Source: Pigmentibacter ruber (GTDB lineage Bacteria; Bdellovibrionota_B; Oligoflexia; Silvanigrellales; Silvanigrellaceae). Taken from it: DNA of 64,000 nt. The notes under the pieces were generated by a model. That model saw only the letters and a list, made by a program, of their open reading frames with translations. It was not told the origin of the DNA and did not search any database. The position numbers were made by a program, and so were the translations under genes. Each line of letters opens with the position of its first letter. The first letter of the stretch is position 1. The DNA lies in assembly GCF_009792895.1 (NCBI RefSeq), contig NZ_WSSC01000002.1, positions 62,001 through 126,000 of the forward strand, in the 5' to 3' direction. Shown here piece after piece: positions 11,131 to 19,976 of the stretch.

Positions 11131-12354
11131 TTATAAAGCTTTTCTTTTTATGCAAACATGGCGATTTTTTGCTTCGCCACGACTTTCTGTTTCAAATCCA
11201 GCTTCAGTAATTAATGAGTGTTGTTCTCGGCGGACAAATGAGTTTTGTGGAGCTAAACTCACTTCATTGATATTCTTATTTTTAATAAGATTTTGAATAG
11301 CTAGTTTTGCTTCTGCTAAAGCATCCTCTAGATTTATATTTTGTCTTGAGTCAGTTTGAAATGAATTTTTAAACCCTCCATTTGAAGAGGAATATTTGTT
11401 CTCTCTATGGGAATTATCAGACTGCTGTTTGTGATCTTTCGTTTCTTGAAAGTTTTTCAATTCAAATTTTTGTTTCGGTTCAAACGACTTTGGCTTAACT
11501 TGTTGATGATCTGTATGGTTGGGTTTTTCTGCAAAATGCTGTTTTTCATTCTGAGTGTGATCTCTTGAATGTTTTTTGCGATCACCGGAATTGTCTTTTT
11601 CGTGCTTTGCTTTTTGGCGTTCAAATCTTCTTGCCTTACGTTCTTCATGTTCTCTTTCAAAGAGCTCTTTAAACTGAAGTTCATAGGCAGCACCACAAGG
11701 GGGGCGTACGTTCCAATCAATTACTTCTGGAATATGTTCTTTTTTCGTGTATTTCCACAGAATATAAGCTTGTAATAAAGGAAAGTAATTTCCAAAAACT
11801 TTCTTAGAAAAAGATGAAATAAGACTCCAAATTTCATGCGTATAAAGCTGGTCTATATTTTCATTGTTTTCGTTTAATAAAGGGAAAAGGCTGTAAGGTT
11901 GTTCCGTTTGATTTTGAGCTAAAAATTGAGAGTACTTGGTCATAGCCAAAACAATATTTTTGCTTGAAACAGCTTTTGGAATTGAACTTCCAGAAAATTC
12001 TGGGAGTGAGTGGCCAGTAAATTGCTGAATTAAATAATTTAAATCTGCAAATAAGGTTGCCACAGAATGCGAAAACCATGAAATATTCTCTAAATCTACA
12101 TTTTCATTGCGGTGAAAATTTGGCAAAATATGAAAATGATGAGTGATGATTTCATTTAATAAATTTTTAAAGGTATTGAACTCAGGATTTTTAGGTGCCG
12201 TCCAAGATTTGCTCAAAAAAGGGTCAAAACGTAAATGTGAGTTAAATTCTCCGTTATTTTTTAAACGGGCTTCAAATGCCTGATTCACAGCAAAGATAAA
12301 GGTATCAGGATTAATAGAAAATTTAGATAGTTCTGTCACTGTAGAATGTCCCAT
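11131..12354 (-). CDS. Unknown protein with R3H-like C-terminus and charged low-complexity middle
   Basis: The 407-residue protein has three parts. Residues 1-235 are probably folded and match nothing I recognise. Residues 236-345 are low-complexity and rich in Lys, Glu, His, Asn and Gln. The C-terminal 45 residues include SFVRREQHSLITEAGF and a TESRGEAKNRHVCI stretch, which fits the R3H single-stranded nucleic-acid-binding pattern (R-x3-H, then S-x-G and an R near the end). It probably binds RNA or ssDNA. The disordered basic/acidic segment suggests a role in RNP assembly. No clear ribosome site precedes the ATG. It is divergent from uvrC. Confidence 0.7.
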   Translation of the reverse strand: MGHSTVTELSKFSINPDTFIFAVNQAFEARLKNNGEFNSHLRFDPFLSKSWTAPKNPEFNTFKNLLNEIITHHFHILPNFHRNENVDLENISWFSHSVATLFADLNYLIQQFTGHSLPEFSGSSIPKAVSSKNIVLAMTKYSQFLAQNQTEQPYSLFPLLNENNENIDQLYTHEIWSLISSFSKKVFGNYFPLLQAYILWKYTKKEHIPEVIDWNVRPPCGAAYELQFKELFEREHEERKARRFERQKAKHEKDNSGDRKKHSRDHTQNEKQHFAEKPNHTDHQQVKPKSFEPKQKFELKNFQETKDHKQQSDNSHRENKYSSSNGGFKNSFQTDSRQNINLEDALAEAKLAIQNLIKNKNINEVSLAPQNSFVRREQHSLITEAGFETESRGEAKNRHVCIKRKAL

Positions 12355-12455
12355 ATAAAGTTCAGCTAAAGGCGGTTGTTTGCCTTTTGTTTTGGATAGT
12401 ATAGCAGTCTTATAAAATTAGGACTACAACCTAAGTGCTTATGGGATAAACCTTA

Positions 12456-14486
12456 ATGAAAGAAAAGTCACTAATGAATTTGGAGAGTCCACAAAAAACA
12501 GGCATGTCTAGCAGATTAAAGTATCTTAGGGAAAAATTAAGTCAAATACCGCATAAGCCCGGAGTGTATCTTCATAAAAATGAGTCAGGTGACATTTTAT
12601 ATGTTGGGAAGGCTAAAGATCTTGTCAATCGATTAAAATCTTATTTTTATGGAATTGAAAATCACTCGCCTAAAACTAGAGCTTTAGTAAATAAAATATA
12701 TGATTTTGAAATTATTATTACTGAAAATGAGTATGAATCTTTATTATTAGAAAATAACTTAATAAAACATAATAAGCCTAATTACAATATACTATTACGC
12801 GATGATAAAACATATCCATATATAAAAGTAGATATTCAGGAAGAGTGGCCTAAAGTAACTGTTGTAAGAAAACGGAAAAAAGATGGAAGTATTTATTTTG
12901 GTCCTTATACACTTACTGGCCAAGTTATACAATTAATGAATGTTATAAATAGATTTTTTCCCTTAATAAAATGTACACCGACCATTTTTAAAACAGTAAC
13001 TAGACCTTGTAATTATTATGACATTAAAAAATGTTTAGGACCTTGTAAATTAGCAGTAGATAAAAAAGAATATGCAACACATTTGAATAATGTAATAGCT
13101 ATTTTAAGTGGAAAATCAAAAGATATTTTAAGTAAAATTAAAAAAGAAATGTTGTTAGCTGCGGAAGCCTTGAACTTTGAAAAAGCCGCTATGCTTAGGG
13201 ATCAATTAAAAGCTGTTAGTCAATTAACTGAAAATCAGTCTGTAACGTTATCAGAAGAAATTGATATTGATATTTTAGGCTCCTACTGGAGCAGTGATAT
13301 AGCTGCTTTTTATGTTGCACAAATTAGAACAGGAAAAGTGGTTGGTGGTGATTCATATATTATAAAACATATAGCAGAAGAACCTATAGAAGATGGTAAA
13401 TTAGACAATATAAAAGAAGAAATGCAAAGAATTTATATGACTTTTATTTGCCAGTACTATACACAAAAAAATGCACCTGATAATGTTCTATTTTCTAAAG
13501 CAGAAAATGTAATAAACTCTGAGGATGTTTTAGTCCTTGAGCAATTTTTAAAAGAAAAAAATGATAAAAATGGAAGTAATAAGAGAAGCTCATTTTATTT
13601 AAATAAAGCAAACTTTATAAAATCTCTTAAAGCAAAAGATAAAATATTATCCAAAAAGATTGAAAGTTTAGTTATCCATGCAAATAAAAATGCTGAGAGT
13701 AAATATAGTGAGCATATCAAAATGGAGGAAGTAAGTAATAATTTATTGACTTCTTTAAAAGAGTTTTTAAATTTAACTTCAATTCCATTAGTTATTGAGT
13801 GTTTTGATATTTCAACTTTTCAAGGAACCGAGACAGTAGCTTCACAAGTTGTATTTAAAAATGGAAGACCCAGTAAAAACTCTTATAAAAAATATATTAT
13901 TAAAAGCGTTATTGGACAGGATGATTTTGCAAGTTTAAGAGAAGTTATACGAAGACGTTTTAAAGATCGAGATAATTTACAAGTACCTAATATTTTATTG
14001 ATAGATGGTGGAACTCCCCAAATCAGAGAAGTTGGTTGGATGTTAAAATCCTTGGGTTTAGAACAAGTTTATTTTCTTGGATTAGCAAAAGCAAGAAATG
14101 AAAAAAATTTTACTTCCTCTACAGTGGCTTCATCAGAAGAAAGAATTGTTATACCAACGAGAGGTGCTAAGGGAGAATTGTTACCAGACGTAGCTCCAGA
14201 AACAAGAATTCTCCAACAAGGATCTGGAGAATATAAACTACTTACTCAAATTAGAGATGAGGCGCATCGTTTTGCAATTACGTTTCATCGGCAAAGAAGA
14301 GATAAAAATTCATTAAAGTCTATTTTACAAGAAATTAGAGGATTAGGTGCGAAACGAAAGAAAAAATTAGTTGAAATTTATCCAAATTTAAAAGACTTAA
14401 TTCATTTAGATTTAAAAGAAGTATCTGAAAGAACAAAAATCCCAATGTATATTATCCAGCAAATAGTAGAAAAACTAAAGTCTTAA
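12456..14486 (+). CDS. uvrC: UvrABC excinuclease subunit C
   Basis: UvrC makes both incisions in nucleotide excision repair. The N-terminal GIY-YIG nuclease has GVYLH (36-40), YVGKAKDL (49-56) and the catalytic Arg59. A UVR motif (EALNFEKAAMLRDQLKA) lies near residues 237-253. The RNase H-like second nuclease domain carries IECFDIS and LLIDGGTPQ. A helix-hairpin-helix (RGLGAKRKKKL) is near the end. At 676 residues it is longer than the usual 590-620, partly through insertions before residue 400. The start is uncertain: ATG codons at 12456, 12474 and 12504 are in frame and none has a strong ribosome site. Confidence 0.97.
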   Translation: MKEKSLMNLESPQKTGMSSRLKYLREKLSQIPHKPGVYLHKNESGDILYVGKAKDLVNRLKSYFYGIENHSPKTRALVNKIYDFEIIITENEYESLLLENNLIKHNKPNYNILLRDDKTYPYIKVDIQEEWPKVTVVRKRKKDGSIYFGPYTLTGQVIQLMNVINRFFPLIKCTPTIFKTVTRPCNYYDIKKCLGPCKLAVDKKEYATHLNNVIAILSGKSKDILSKIKKEMLLAAEALNFEKAAMLRDQLKAVSQLTENQSVTLSEEIDIDILGSYWSSDIAAFYVAQIRTGKVVGGDSYIIKHIAEEPIEDGKLDNIKEEMQRIYMTFICQYYTQKNAPDNVLFSKAENVINSEDVLVLEQFLKEKNDKNGSNKRSSFYLNKANFIKSLKAKDKILSKKIESLVIHANKNAESKYSEHIKMEEVSNNLLTSLKEFLNLTSIPLVIECFDISTFQGTETVASQVVFKNGRPSKNSYKKYIIKSVIGQDDFASLREVIRRRFKDRDNLQVPNILLIDGGTPQIREVGWMLKSLGLEQVYFLGLAKARNEKNFTSSTVASSEERIVIPTRGAKGELLPDVAPETRILQQGSGEYKLLTQIRDEAHRFAITFHRQRRDKNSLKSILQEIRGLGAKRKKKLVEIYPNLKDLIHLDLKEVSERTKIPMYIIQQIVEKLKS

Positions 14487-14733
14487 AATCAAATATAAAA
14501 ATTTTTTAAATAAAATATATAAAATAAATTATCAATATTTCTAAATATATAGTATTGATATCTAATAAATAATCACTTAATTATAAAAATATAAATTTAT
14601 TTTAATAATTAAGAAATAAAAATTATAATTATTATGTGTTTATATTATTTCAATTATTTTTTTTGATTTTATAAAATAATTGATTTAATTTATTGTTAGT
14701 TTTATTACTGATAGTAATAAATTAAAATTAAAT

Positions 14734-15804
14734 ATGGGAAAAATTATGTTTAGTTGCATGATGTGTTCGTCCGTTTTTGTTTCTTTACTTGAATTAATTG
14801 AGCATAAAAAAAAATTTAAACATAGTTTAAATAAGCTTGAATTAATTGATAAATTAGGATCATTTGGATTTAGGAAGGTTATTCAACAAAGAATAGTAAC
14901 AAGCGCAAATTCGTTGGATGGAAGAACTAAAAGTTTTTTACAAGGTACTTCAACAGAGGTTATGCAGATTGGAGGGAAGCATAAAAGTTTTGATGCTGAA
15001 AGAGCCTTGGTTTATGCAAAAACTCCAGCAGCGATGAATGATTTTTCAAAAGAAAAGCTTATAAAAGAAGTTTTAAGTAGCTTGGAAACAAAAGATAAGT
15101 TAAAAATTAGAGATTTATTTTTTTCATTTCAGAATGAAGTAAATATTAATGACAACATTGATTATTCTAGATACAGAAGAGTATCTATATATGAAACAAG
15201 AAGTTTTTTTGACGAATTGCCCTTACAAAATGAAAAAGATCCTTCTTTGTTTAACTATTATTTATTATTAAAAAAATCTGCTCCTCCATTAAATTTAATT
15301 GAAAATAATATTGAGAAGTTAAAGATTTTTATAATTAATATTATACATCAATTATTTTACATTCATTATTGTCTTTATGTGGCTAAGATTCAACATGGTG
15401 ACATGCATATGGGAAATATAAAATTAATCATAGATAATAATGGATTTCCTATAATTAAAGCGTTTGATTTTGGTAAATCAAAAATTATTACTGGGCAAGA
15501 TTTTGATTTTAAAGATTTAAAATATTTGCTAGATAGAATAGCTGTTAGCGGAAGATTAGAAACATTTAAAAGAAATACAATCAGAAGTGAAGATTCTTCT
15601 GAGCAACAAAAACACTATCCACTGCATAAATTTTTAAAATTATTTATCAGTGGTAGTAAATCAAACGATTTGTCCTTATTAAATTCTTTTATTCATGATA
15701 TTTCTTCTGAATTATTGCACCAACTTCAAGGACGGAAAAATTCTGCTGAACAATTAGAAAATTTTGAGGCGGCATCTAATGAATTTGTTTCAGTGCTATT
15801 TTAA
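14734..15804 (+). CDS. Protein with N-terminal C2H2-type zinc finger and kinase-like catalytic loop; candidate effector
   Basis: I do not recognise this 356-residue protein as a known family. Residues 6-30 fit the classical C2H2 finger exactly: F-x-C8-x2-C11-x3-F15-x5-L21-x2-H24-x5-H30. Further on, HGDMHMGNI (about 220-228) and FDFGKSKI (about 244-251) match the catalytic loop and DFG metal-binding motif of protein-kinase-like and aminoglycoside-phosphotransferase-like folds. LGSFGFRKV near residue 42 could be a reduced glycine loop, and a Lys in LVYAKTP a beta-3 lysine; both are uncertain. No signal peptide. It stands alone between a 247-base AT-only spacer and a pseudogene. A eukaryote-directed effector is a guess from the zinc finger. 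Confidence 0.75.
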   Translation: MGKIMFSCMMCSSVFVSLLELIEHKKKFKHSLNKLELIDKLGSFGFRKVIQQRIVTSANSLDGRTKSFLQGTSTEVMQIGGKHKSFDAERALVYAKTPAAMNDFSKEKLIKEVLSSLETKDKLKIRDLFFSFQNEVNINDNIDYSRYRRVSIYETRSFFDELPLQNEKDPSLFNYYLLLKKSAPPLNLIENNIEKLKIFIINIIHQLFYIHYCLYVAKIQHGDMHMGNIKLIIDNNGFPIIKAFDFGKSKIITGQDFDFKDLKYLLDRIAVSGRLETFKRNTIRSEDSSEQQKHYPLHKFLKLFISGSKSNDLSLLNSFIHDISSELLHQLQGRKNSAEQLENFEAASNEFVSVLF

Positions 15805-16317
15805 AGATCATAATTGTTGATATATTTGCTATAAATTGCTTTGAATTTTTCTTTATTTTTATCTTTTTAAATATTTTTTTCTGATTTAAAGATCTGCTAC
15901 TTAAGTTACTAATTTTTTCTATTTCTTTTACCTGTTTATTATTTAAGGAATAAATAAGAACTAATGTATCTTCAAATACAACAGATTTGCTACTTAATAA
16001 AAATTCTTCTCTAGCCAAATTTTTTAGATTAATATGCGCATTATAAATATTTTTCGCACATATTCTTGAGCTCTTTCCCGTGGGAAAGCATCAGAAATTA
16101 CTTTATAATCATTTGATAAAGAAAATAAGTATTCTGTATAATCTACAAAAATTCCTTTCAAATTACCATCTTGTTTTATTGAAAATAGGTAAAAATTTTC
16201 ATAATAAGAAATTTTAATAACAATATTATCGCTTGAATAAGCTTTTAGAAAAAAGAAAGTAGAAATTAAAAAACTACTTTTTTGAGCTTCTAAATTCTTT
16301 TGGAGACTGATAATTTT
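15776..16317 (-). pseudogene. Decayed periplasmic amino-acid-binding-like protein (SBP family 3)
   Basis: Two overlapping frames on the minus strand join into one protein. The first (16317-16024) reads a signal-like SSFLISTFFFLKAYS, then IKQDGNLKGIFVDYTEYLF and AFPRERAQEYV, typical of SBP_bac_3 receptors. It stops soon after. The second frame continues from about 16048 with INLKNLAREEFLLSSKSVV and ends at 15776. A one-base shift near 16045 separates them. The first frame also has no ATG, GTG or TTG start. The remnant is shorter than the intact relative at 39008-39706. Its end overlaps the 3' end of the convergent kinase-like gene by 29 bases. Confidence 0.55.
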
Positions 16318-16786
16318 TTAAAGACCAAATACCAATTTTTTTTTCTTTTGCAGCTTTTTCTGCAGTAAGATAAGGCGAAATATCAAATTCCTTTACGGTT
16401 TTTCCATGATATACTTCGGCCATACCTGATTCAACCATTTTAAGATTGATATTTTCCTTATTAAAATAAATTTCAGCTAAAGCTCTGCCAAAAGGATCGG
16501 TTGCATAATTTTTTAAGGTGACAGTTTTGCCTTTTATGAGTTGATTGATATAGACTTTACTTTCTTCTCCCATAGGTTGAGAGTTTTTGTTTTGCCTATT
16601 AGCAACTTCTGGTGCATCTATACCTATCAAACGAATTTTAAGCTTTAAGTTATCCGGACTTTTTAATTGGCAGGTATCTCCATCATGGCAATTAAGTACT
16701 GAATATTTAACTTCATTATCTGCAAAACTAGTGTTAAATAGTCCCAAAGAGAATAGTAGTGGTAACGAATATTTAAAGATTGTCAT
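16274..16786 (-). CDS. Secreted thermonuclease-like nuclease (SNase family)
   Basis: This protein of 170 residues has a signal peptide (about 1-22, cleavage after SFA) and one staphylococcal-nuclease domain. Expected residues are present: D35/D37 in HDGDT, R52 in IRLIGIDAPE, D57 and E60, and R101 in DPFGRALAE. It should cleave DNA or RNA in the periplasm or outside the cell with calcium. The ATG overlaps the stop of the upstream BtuF-like gene by four bases (ATGA), so translation is probably coupled. A nutrient-scavenging role is inferred. Confidence 0.92.
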   Translation of the reverse strand: MTIFKYSLPLLFSLGLFNTSFADNEVKYSVLNCHDGDTCQLKSPDNLKLKIRLIGIDAPEVANRQNKNSQPMGEESKVYINQLIKGKTVTLKNYATDPFGRALAEIYFNKENINLKMVESGMAEVYHGKTVKEFDISPYLTAEKAAKEKKIGIWSLKNYQSPKEFRSSKK

Positions 16787-17589
16787 TTGCCCCCCTGCTT
16801 TAAATCTAAAATCTGTTTTTTTAAACGAGCAAGGTATTGTAATGCTTTTAGTGTTCTAGTTCCATACCAACTTAGATTCTGGCCATTTACTAGTAAAAAC
16901 CTTTCCATTCCTAAATTGTGGGTTTGAAAAAATTCTGAAATGTGTCTTACTTTAAATGGATATGGCTCAGAGCTAAATAGAAAAAGATCTGTTTCTTTTA
17001 GAAAATCTATACTCATGCTTTCATTGAGTTTTGGGTATCTTTCAGAAAGAAGCTGACTTGTTTTAATTTGGTTATTTAATCCAATTAAAGAAAGTAAATA
17101 AGCTATGTAGGACTGATCTCCGGCTACCATCCAAGGATTTCTCCATATAAAATAGATATAATGTAAATTTAATTTTTCTATTTCTTGCAATTTATTAAAT
17201 TCATTTTCAATAGCTTGAATCCATTGCTTTGCTTTCTTTTCTGAAAGAAAAATTTTTCCAAACTCTTCAATAATTTTAGTACTATCAAAAACTGTTTTGG
17301 GGAAAGTTTTTATCACTGTAAAAGAATTTTCTCTAGCGTGCTCATAAAGTGTTTGTATGTCATTCGTAGTATTTTCTTCATCATTTACAATCACATGAGT
17401 TGGGTCAAGGGAGAGAAGAAGATCGATATCAGGATTTTTTGTGCCACCAATAATTTTTGCTGTTTTTGATATAAACTTTGGTGAAATACAAAAGTTAGTG
17501 CAACCAATTATGTTAGTATGGAGTCCTAAATCACATAAGGTTTCAGTTAGGCTTGGTACAAGAGAAATAATTCTAAAAGGTATGTGCAA
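16783..17589 (-). CDS. Periplasmic-binding-protein-2 fold protein (BtuF/FhuD-like) without signal peptide
   Basis: The 268-residue sequence has the helical-backbone metal-chelate receptor pattern: ISLVPSLTETLCDLG at the start, then IGGTKNPDIDLLLSLDPTHVI, and WMVAGDQSYIAYLL in the middle. Such proteins normally bind cobalamin or siderophores in the periplasm, but no signal peptide or lipobox is visible, so this copy is predicted cytoplasmic. The start is TTG at 17589 with AAAGGA seven bases upstream; that site lies across the stop codon of the recombinase gene, suggesting coupled translation. No transporter permease or ATPase is nearby. Confidence 0.82.
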   Translation of the reverse strand: MHIPFRIISLVPSLTETLCDLGLHTNIIGCTNFCISPKFISKTAKIIGGTKNPDIDLLLSLDPTHVIVNDEENTTNDIQTLYEHARENSFTVIKTFPKTVFDSTKIIEEFGKIFLSEKKAKQWIQAIENEFNKLQEIEKLNLHYIYFIWRNPWMVAGDQSYIAYLLSLIGLNNQIKTSQLLSERYPKLNESMSIDFLKETDLFLFSSEPYPFKVRHISEFFQTHNLGMERFLLVNGQNLSWYGTRTLKALQYLARLKKQILDLKQGGK

Positions 17590-17592
17590 AAG

Positions 17593-18624
17593 CTAATCCT
17601 TTTGTTTAGATTTTACTTTTCTTGTACTTGTTTTTTTTCTTTCTTTACTATTTAAGAATCTTTCTAATGAATTTAAGGATGAATAGCCTGCTAAACTAGC
17701 TACTTTCTCATTATCCATTCCTTTAGCAAGCCATCTTAAAATAGCATGGTTGCGCAAGCTTTCTGAGTTATAAGGTATCCCTAATATCTCAGTACAAACT
17801 TCATAAATAACAAATTTTATTCCATGCCTGTGGAGAAAATTTGTTCTTGTTTTTCTGCTAACGTTTAAGTAACCGAAGAACAATTTGGATTCAAGCGAAG
17901 TTGGTAAATTCATTTGTTCTCTTGTTTCTCTTAGCATATTTAATGCTCTAGAAACTTCTAAATTATAAGGTACCAAACGTTCATTATTTCCAGTAACTTT
18001 AAGGCATCCAGCAATCGAATCCTCTGTGGTTGGCTCCTCTAATTCTGGCCAAACATCCCCCCATGTTAAATTAGAAGCTTCTGAAGCTTTTAAACCACAA
18101 TCTCCTAATATTAAAACTAAAGTCCAATCACGAATTGCTTTTTCATCTTTATTTAACGCCAACTGCTTTAAAGTTCTACATAGGCTTAAATATTTTTCAT
18201 GTGTGACAGTTAGCAAAGCGGGTGCTGGCTGTTTTGGTGATTTAATATCTAGAAAAGGAGAACTTGTGATTATCTTTTCTGATACTAAAAAATGGATAAA
18301 AGTTCTTACACTCATTTGAGCTCTACGCATACTGGATTGGGAATGTCTTCCGTTTTCTTTCAAAAAATGAAGCCAGTTTTCTTGTGCAGGGTAGGAATAA
18401 TTATCTGGGCTTATTTGCTTTTCTATCAAAAATTCACAAAAAAGCGAAAGATCATTTCGGTAAGCACTAATTGTATTTACTGATTTTCCTGATTTTTTTA
18501 ATTGATTTAAAAATCTAATAAGTAAAGGCGATAGTTTGGAAAATGCAAATGTTTCCGGATAGAAAAAATCCTTATTAATAATTTCAGACACGACAGACTG
18601 ATGGTTGACAAAATTTCCGTCCAT
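17593..18624 (-). CDS. Tyrosine-recombinase-fold protein with degenerate active site
   Basis: The protein has the two-domain layout of XerC/XerD-type recombinases: a SAM-like core-binding domain (about 30-125) and a catalytic domain (about 145-335). The active site is mostly replaced. GLKASE has Lys for the first Arg, ESLRN has Glu where the first His should be, AGYSS has Tyr in place of the second His/Trp, and ERFLN has Phe where the nucleophilic Tyr should be. Only the second Arg remains. It is probably a DNA-binding protein without recombinase activity. The start at 18624 has GAGGAG six bases upstream; a longer frame to 18666 lacks one. It heads an operon with the BtuF-like and nuclease genes. 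Confidence 0.85.
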   Translation of the reverse strand: MDGNFVNHQSVVSEIINKDFFYPETFAFSKLSPLLIRFLNQLKKSGKSVNTISAYRNDLSLFCEFLIEKQISPDNYSYPAQENWLHFLKENGRHSQSSMRRAQMSVRTFIHFLVSEKIITSSPFLDIKSPKQPAPALLTVTHEKYLSLCRTLKQLALNKDEKAIRDWTLVLILGDCGLKASEASNLTWGDVWPELEEPTTEDSIAGCLKVTGNNERLVPYNLEVSRALNMLRETREQMNLPTSLESKLFFGYLNVSRKTRTNFLHRHGIKFVIYEVCTEILGIPYNSESLRNHAILRWLAKGMDNEKVASLAGYSSLNSLERFLNSKERKKTSTRKVKSKQKD

Positions 18625-18944
18625 GAAAATCTCCTCAAAATAACCATTTTTATTGAATGAAAGCATCTATGTGGAGAGAGCTTTAAATTCGTTGAAACCA
18701 AGCTATTCCTTTTCATTCACTCTCTCAATGAGTATTGTATTAGAAAAAATAGTTCTGTAATTACAATAATTTAAAAAAATTTACAACAAAAAAGATCTAT
18801 ATTTACATATACTTAAGAAATTATAAGATACCCTTTGGCTACATATTTTTTAGATTGGCTGCCAATGGTGTGATTCACTATTTTGTATTATAGGTATAGA
18901 CCATTTTATTTTTTGGTAATGAAACAAAATTGAAAGATGTATTT

Positions 18945-19367
18945 ATGAATAAAATAAAAATATTAGAAACTGAAGTTGAGAAATTTCAATACAATACAAA
19001 AATAAGAGCTAGTGACTTAAATTATGGTAATCATCTTGGGCATGATAATTTAATATCGCTAATTCATGATGCAAGACTAACATACTTCTGTAAAAATAAT
19101 ATTGCAGAAGTTAATCATGAAAATTTATATACTTTTATGATTAAATCATTAACTATTGATTATATAAATCAAGGTTATTTGCACGAAAATTTAGATATTA
19201 AAGTTTACGTTGGAGAAATAAGTAAATTTAGTTTTGATTTAAAATATTCAGTTATGCGAGATAATTCTTTAATAGCACTATGCTTAACTACTTTGGTTTG
19301 CTACAATAATTCCAAAAGGCGGCTGGATCATCTACCCCCTTCCATTTTGTCCGTTCTTACAAAATAA
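18945..19367 (+). CDS. Hotdog-fold thioesterase (4HBT, YbgC-like)
   Basis: This is an acyl-CoA thioesterase-like protein of 140 residues. RASDLNYGNHLGHDNLISLI near the start and the following DARLTYF match the YbgC-type active-site region, where an Asp/Asn on the long helix acts with the loop GNHLGHDN. Then comes SLTIDYINQGYLHENLDIKV, the central strand region. The exact acyl substrate cannot be told. I placed the start at ATG 18945; an in-frame TTG at 18930 is possible. It is divergent from the recombinase operon and 24 bases ahead of an ORFan. Confidence 0.85.
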   Translation: MNKIKILETEVEKFQYNTKIRASDLNYGNHLGHDNLISLIHDARLTYFCKNNIAEVNHENLYTFMIKSLTIDYINQGYLHENLDIKVYVGEISKFSFDLKYSVMRDNSLIALCLTTLVCYNNSKRRLDHLPPSILSVLTK

Positions 19368-19391
19368 GATTTTAAGTTTTTCGAGGTTACA

Positions 19392-19976
19392 ATGGACAGG
19401 ACAAGTAGAGTATATACAAGCCTTAGAAATGAAATTTTAAAAAATGACATCAATAATGTTTTACAAATGTATAAAGCTGATAAATTTTTTAATTATATTG
19501 ATGCTAATGTAATTAATTTACAAACAACTGAATGTATTAATTTAGATATAGATATGTCAGGTTTAACGAAGCATTATCAATTTTTGAATATCTATGCGAT
19601 AGATCCTTTTATTAATCAATTTAAATACACTAGAAAACAAACTTTCCATTTCAAAGAAATTGAACTAAGTCAAGTTAAAATGATTAATAGTAATATCCGT
19701 GTTGGAGTTGTTCTGAATGAAGAAAGAAGCAAGTATTTTTATGTTCACAATGGAATGTATAGGACTATTCAAATAAATAAAAAATATTGCTTTGTTTGTG
19801 TTTACGGTTTAGAAAAAAAAGATTTTATTTTTGATGTTGACTTTGATCCTGCGAATAAACAGGGGCAATGGTTCCGAGCATTTGAGTTTGCTCTTCTTGA
19901 TGTAGTAAAAAACTATCTAATTGATATTGCTAATAACAGAGGAAATGAAAAATGTCCGATATTAAAAGGTTATTAA
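19392..19976 (+). CDS. Hypothetical protein, paired with an S24-like regulator
   Basis: I do not recognise this 194-residue cytoplasmic protein. It has no signal peptide, membrane segment or low-complexity region. Residues about 60-80 (HYQFLNIYAIDPFINQF) distantly recall the Y-x-x-x-DP region of LuxR-type autoinducer-binding domains, but there is no HTH behind it, so this is only a hint. Its last 25 bases overlap the start of the next gene in another frame, so the two are translated together and probably work together. Confidence 0.7.
   Translation: MDRTSRVYTSLRNEILKNDINNVLQMYKADKFFNYIDANVINLQTTECINLDIDMSGLTKHYQFLNIYAIDPFINQFKYTRKQTFHFKEIELSQVKMINSNIRVGVVLNEERSKYFYVHNGMYRTIQINKKYCFVCVYGLEKKDFIFDVDFDPANKQGQWFRAFEFALLDVVKNYLIDIANNRGNEKCPILKGY

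Noticed and set aside
14487-14733. 247 bases of nearly pure A/T before the zinc-finger gene, considered as an origin or phage attachment site
   Set aside because: No DnaA boxes, direct repeats or tRNA end could be seen; it looks like ordinary AT-rich spacer.
18855-18865. 11-base palindrome TTGGCTGCCAA between the recombinase and thioesterase genes
   Set aside because: It is short and single; an operator or Xer site cannot be argued from one copy.
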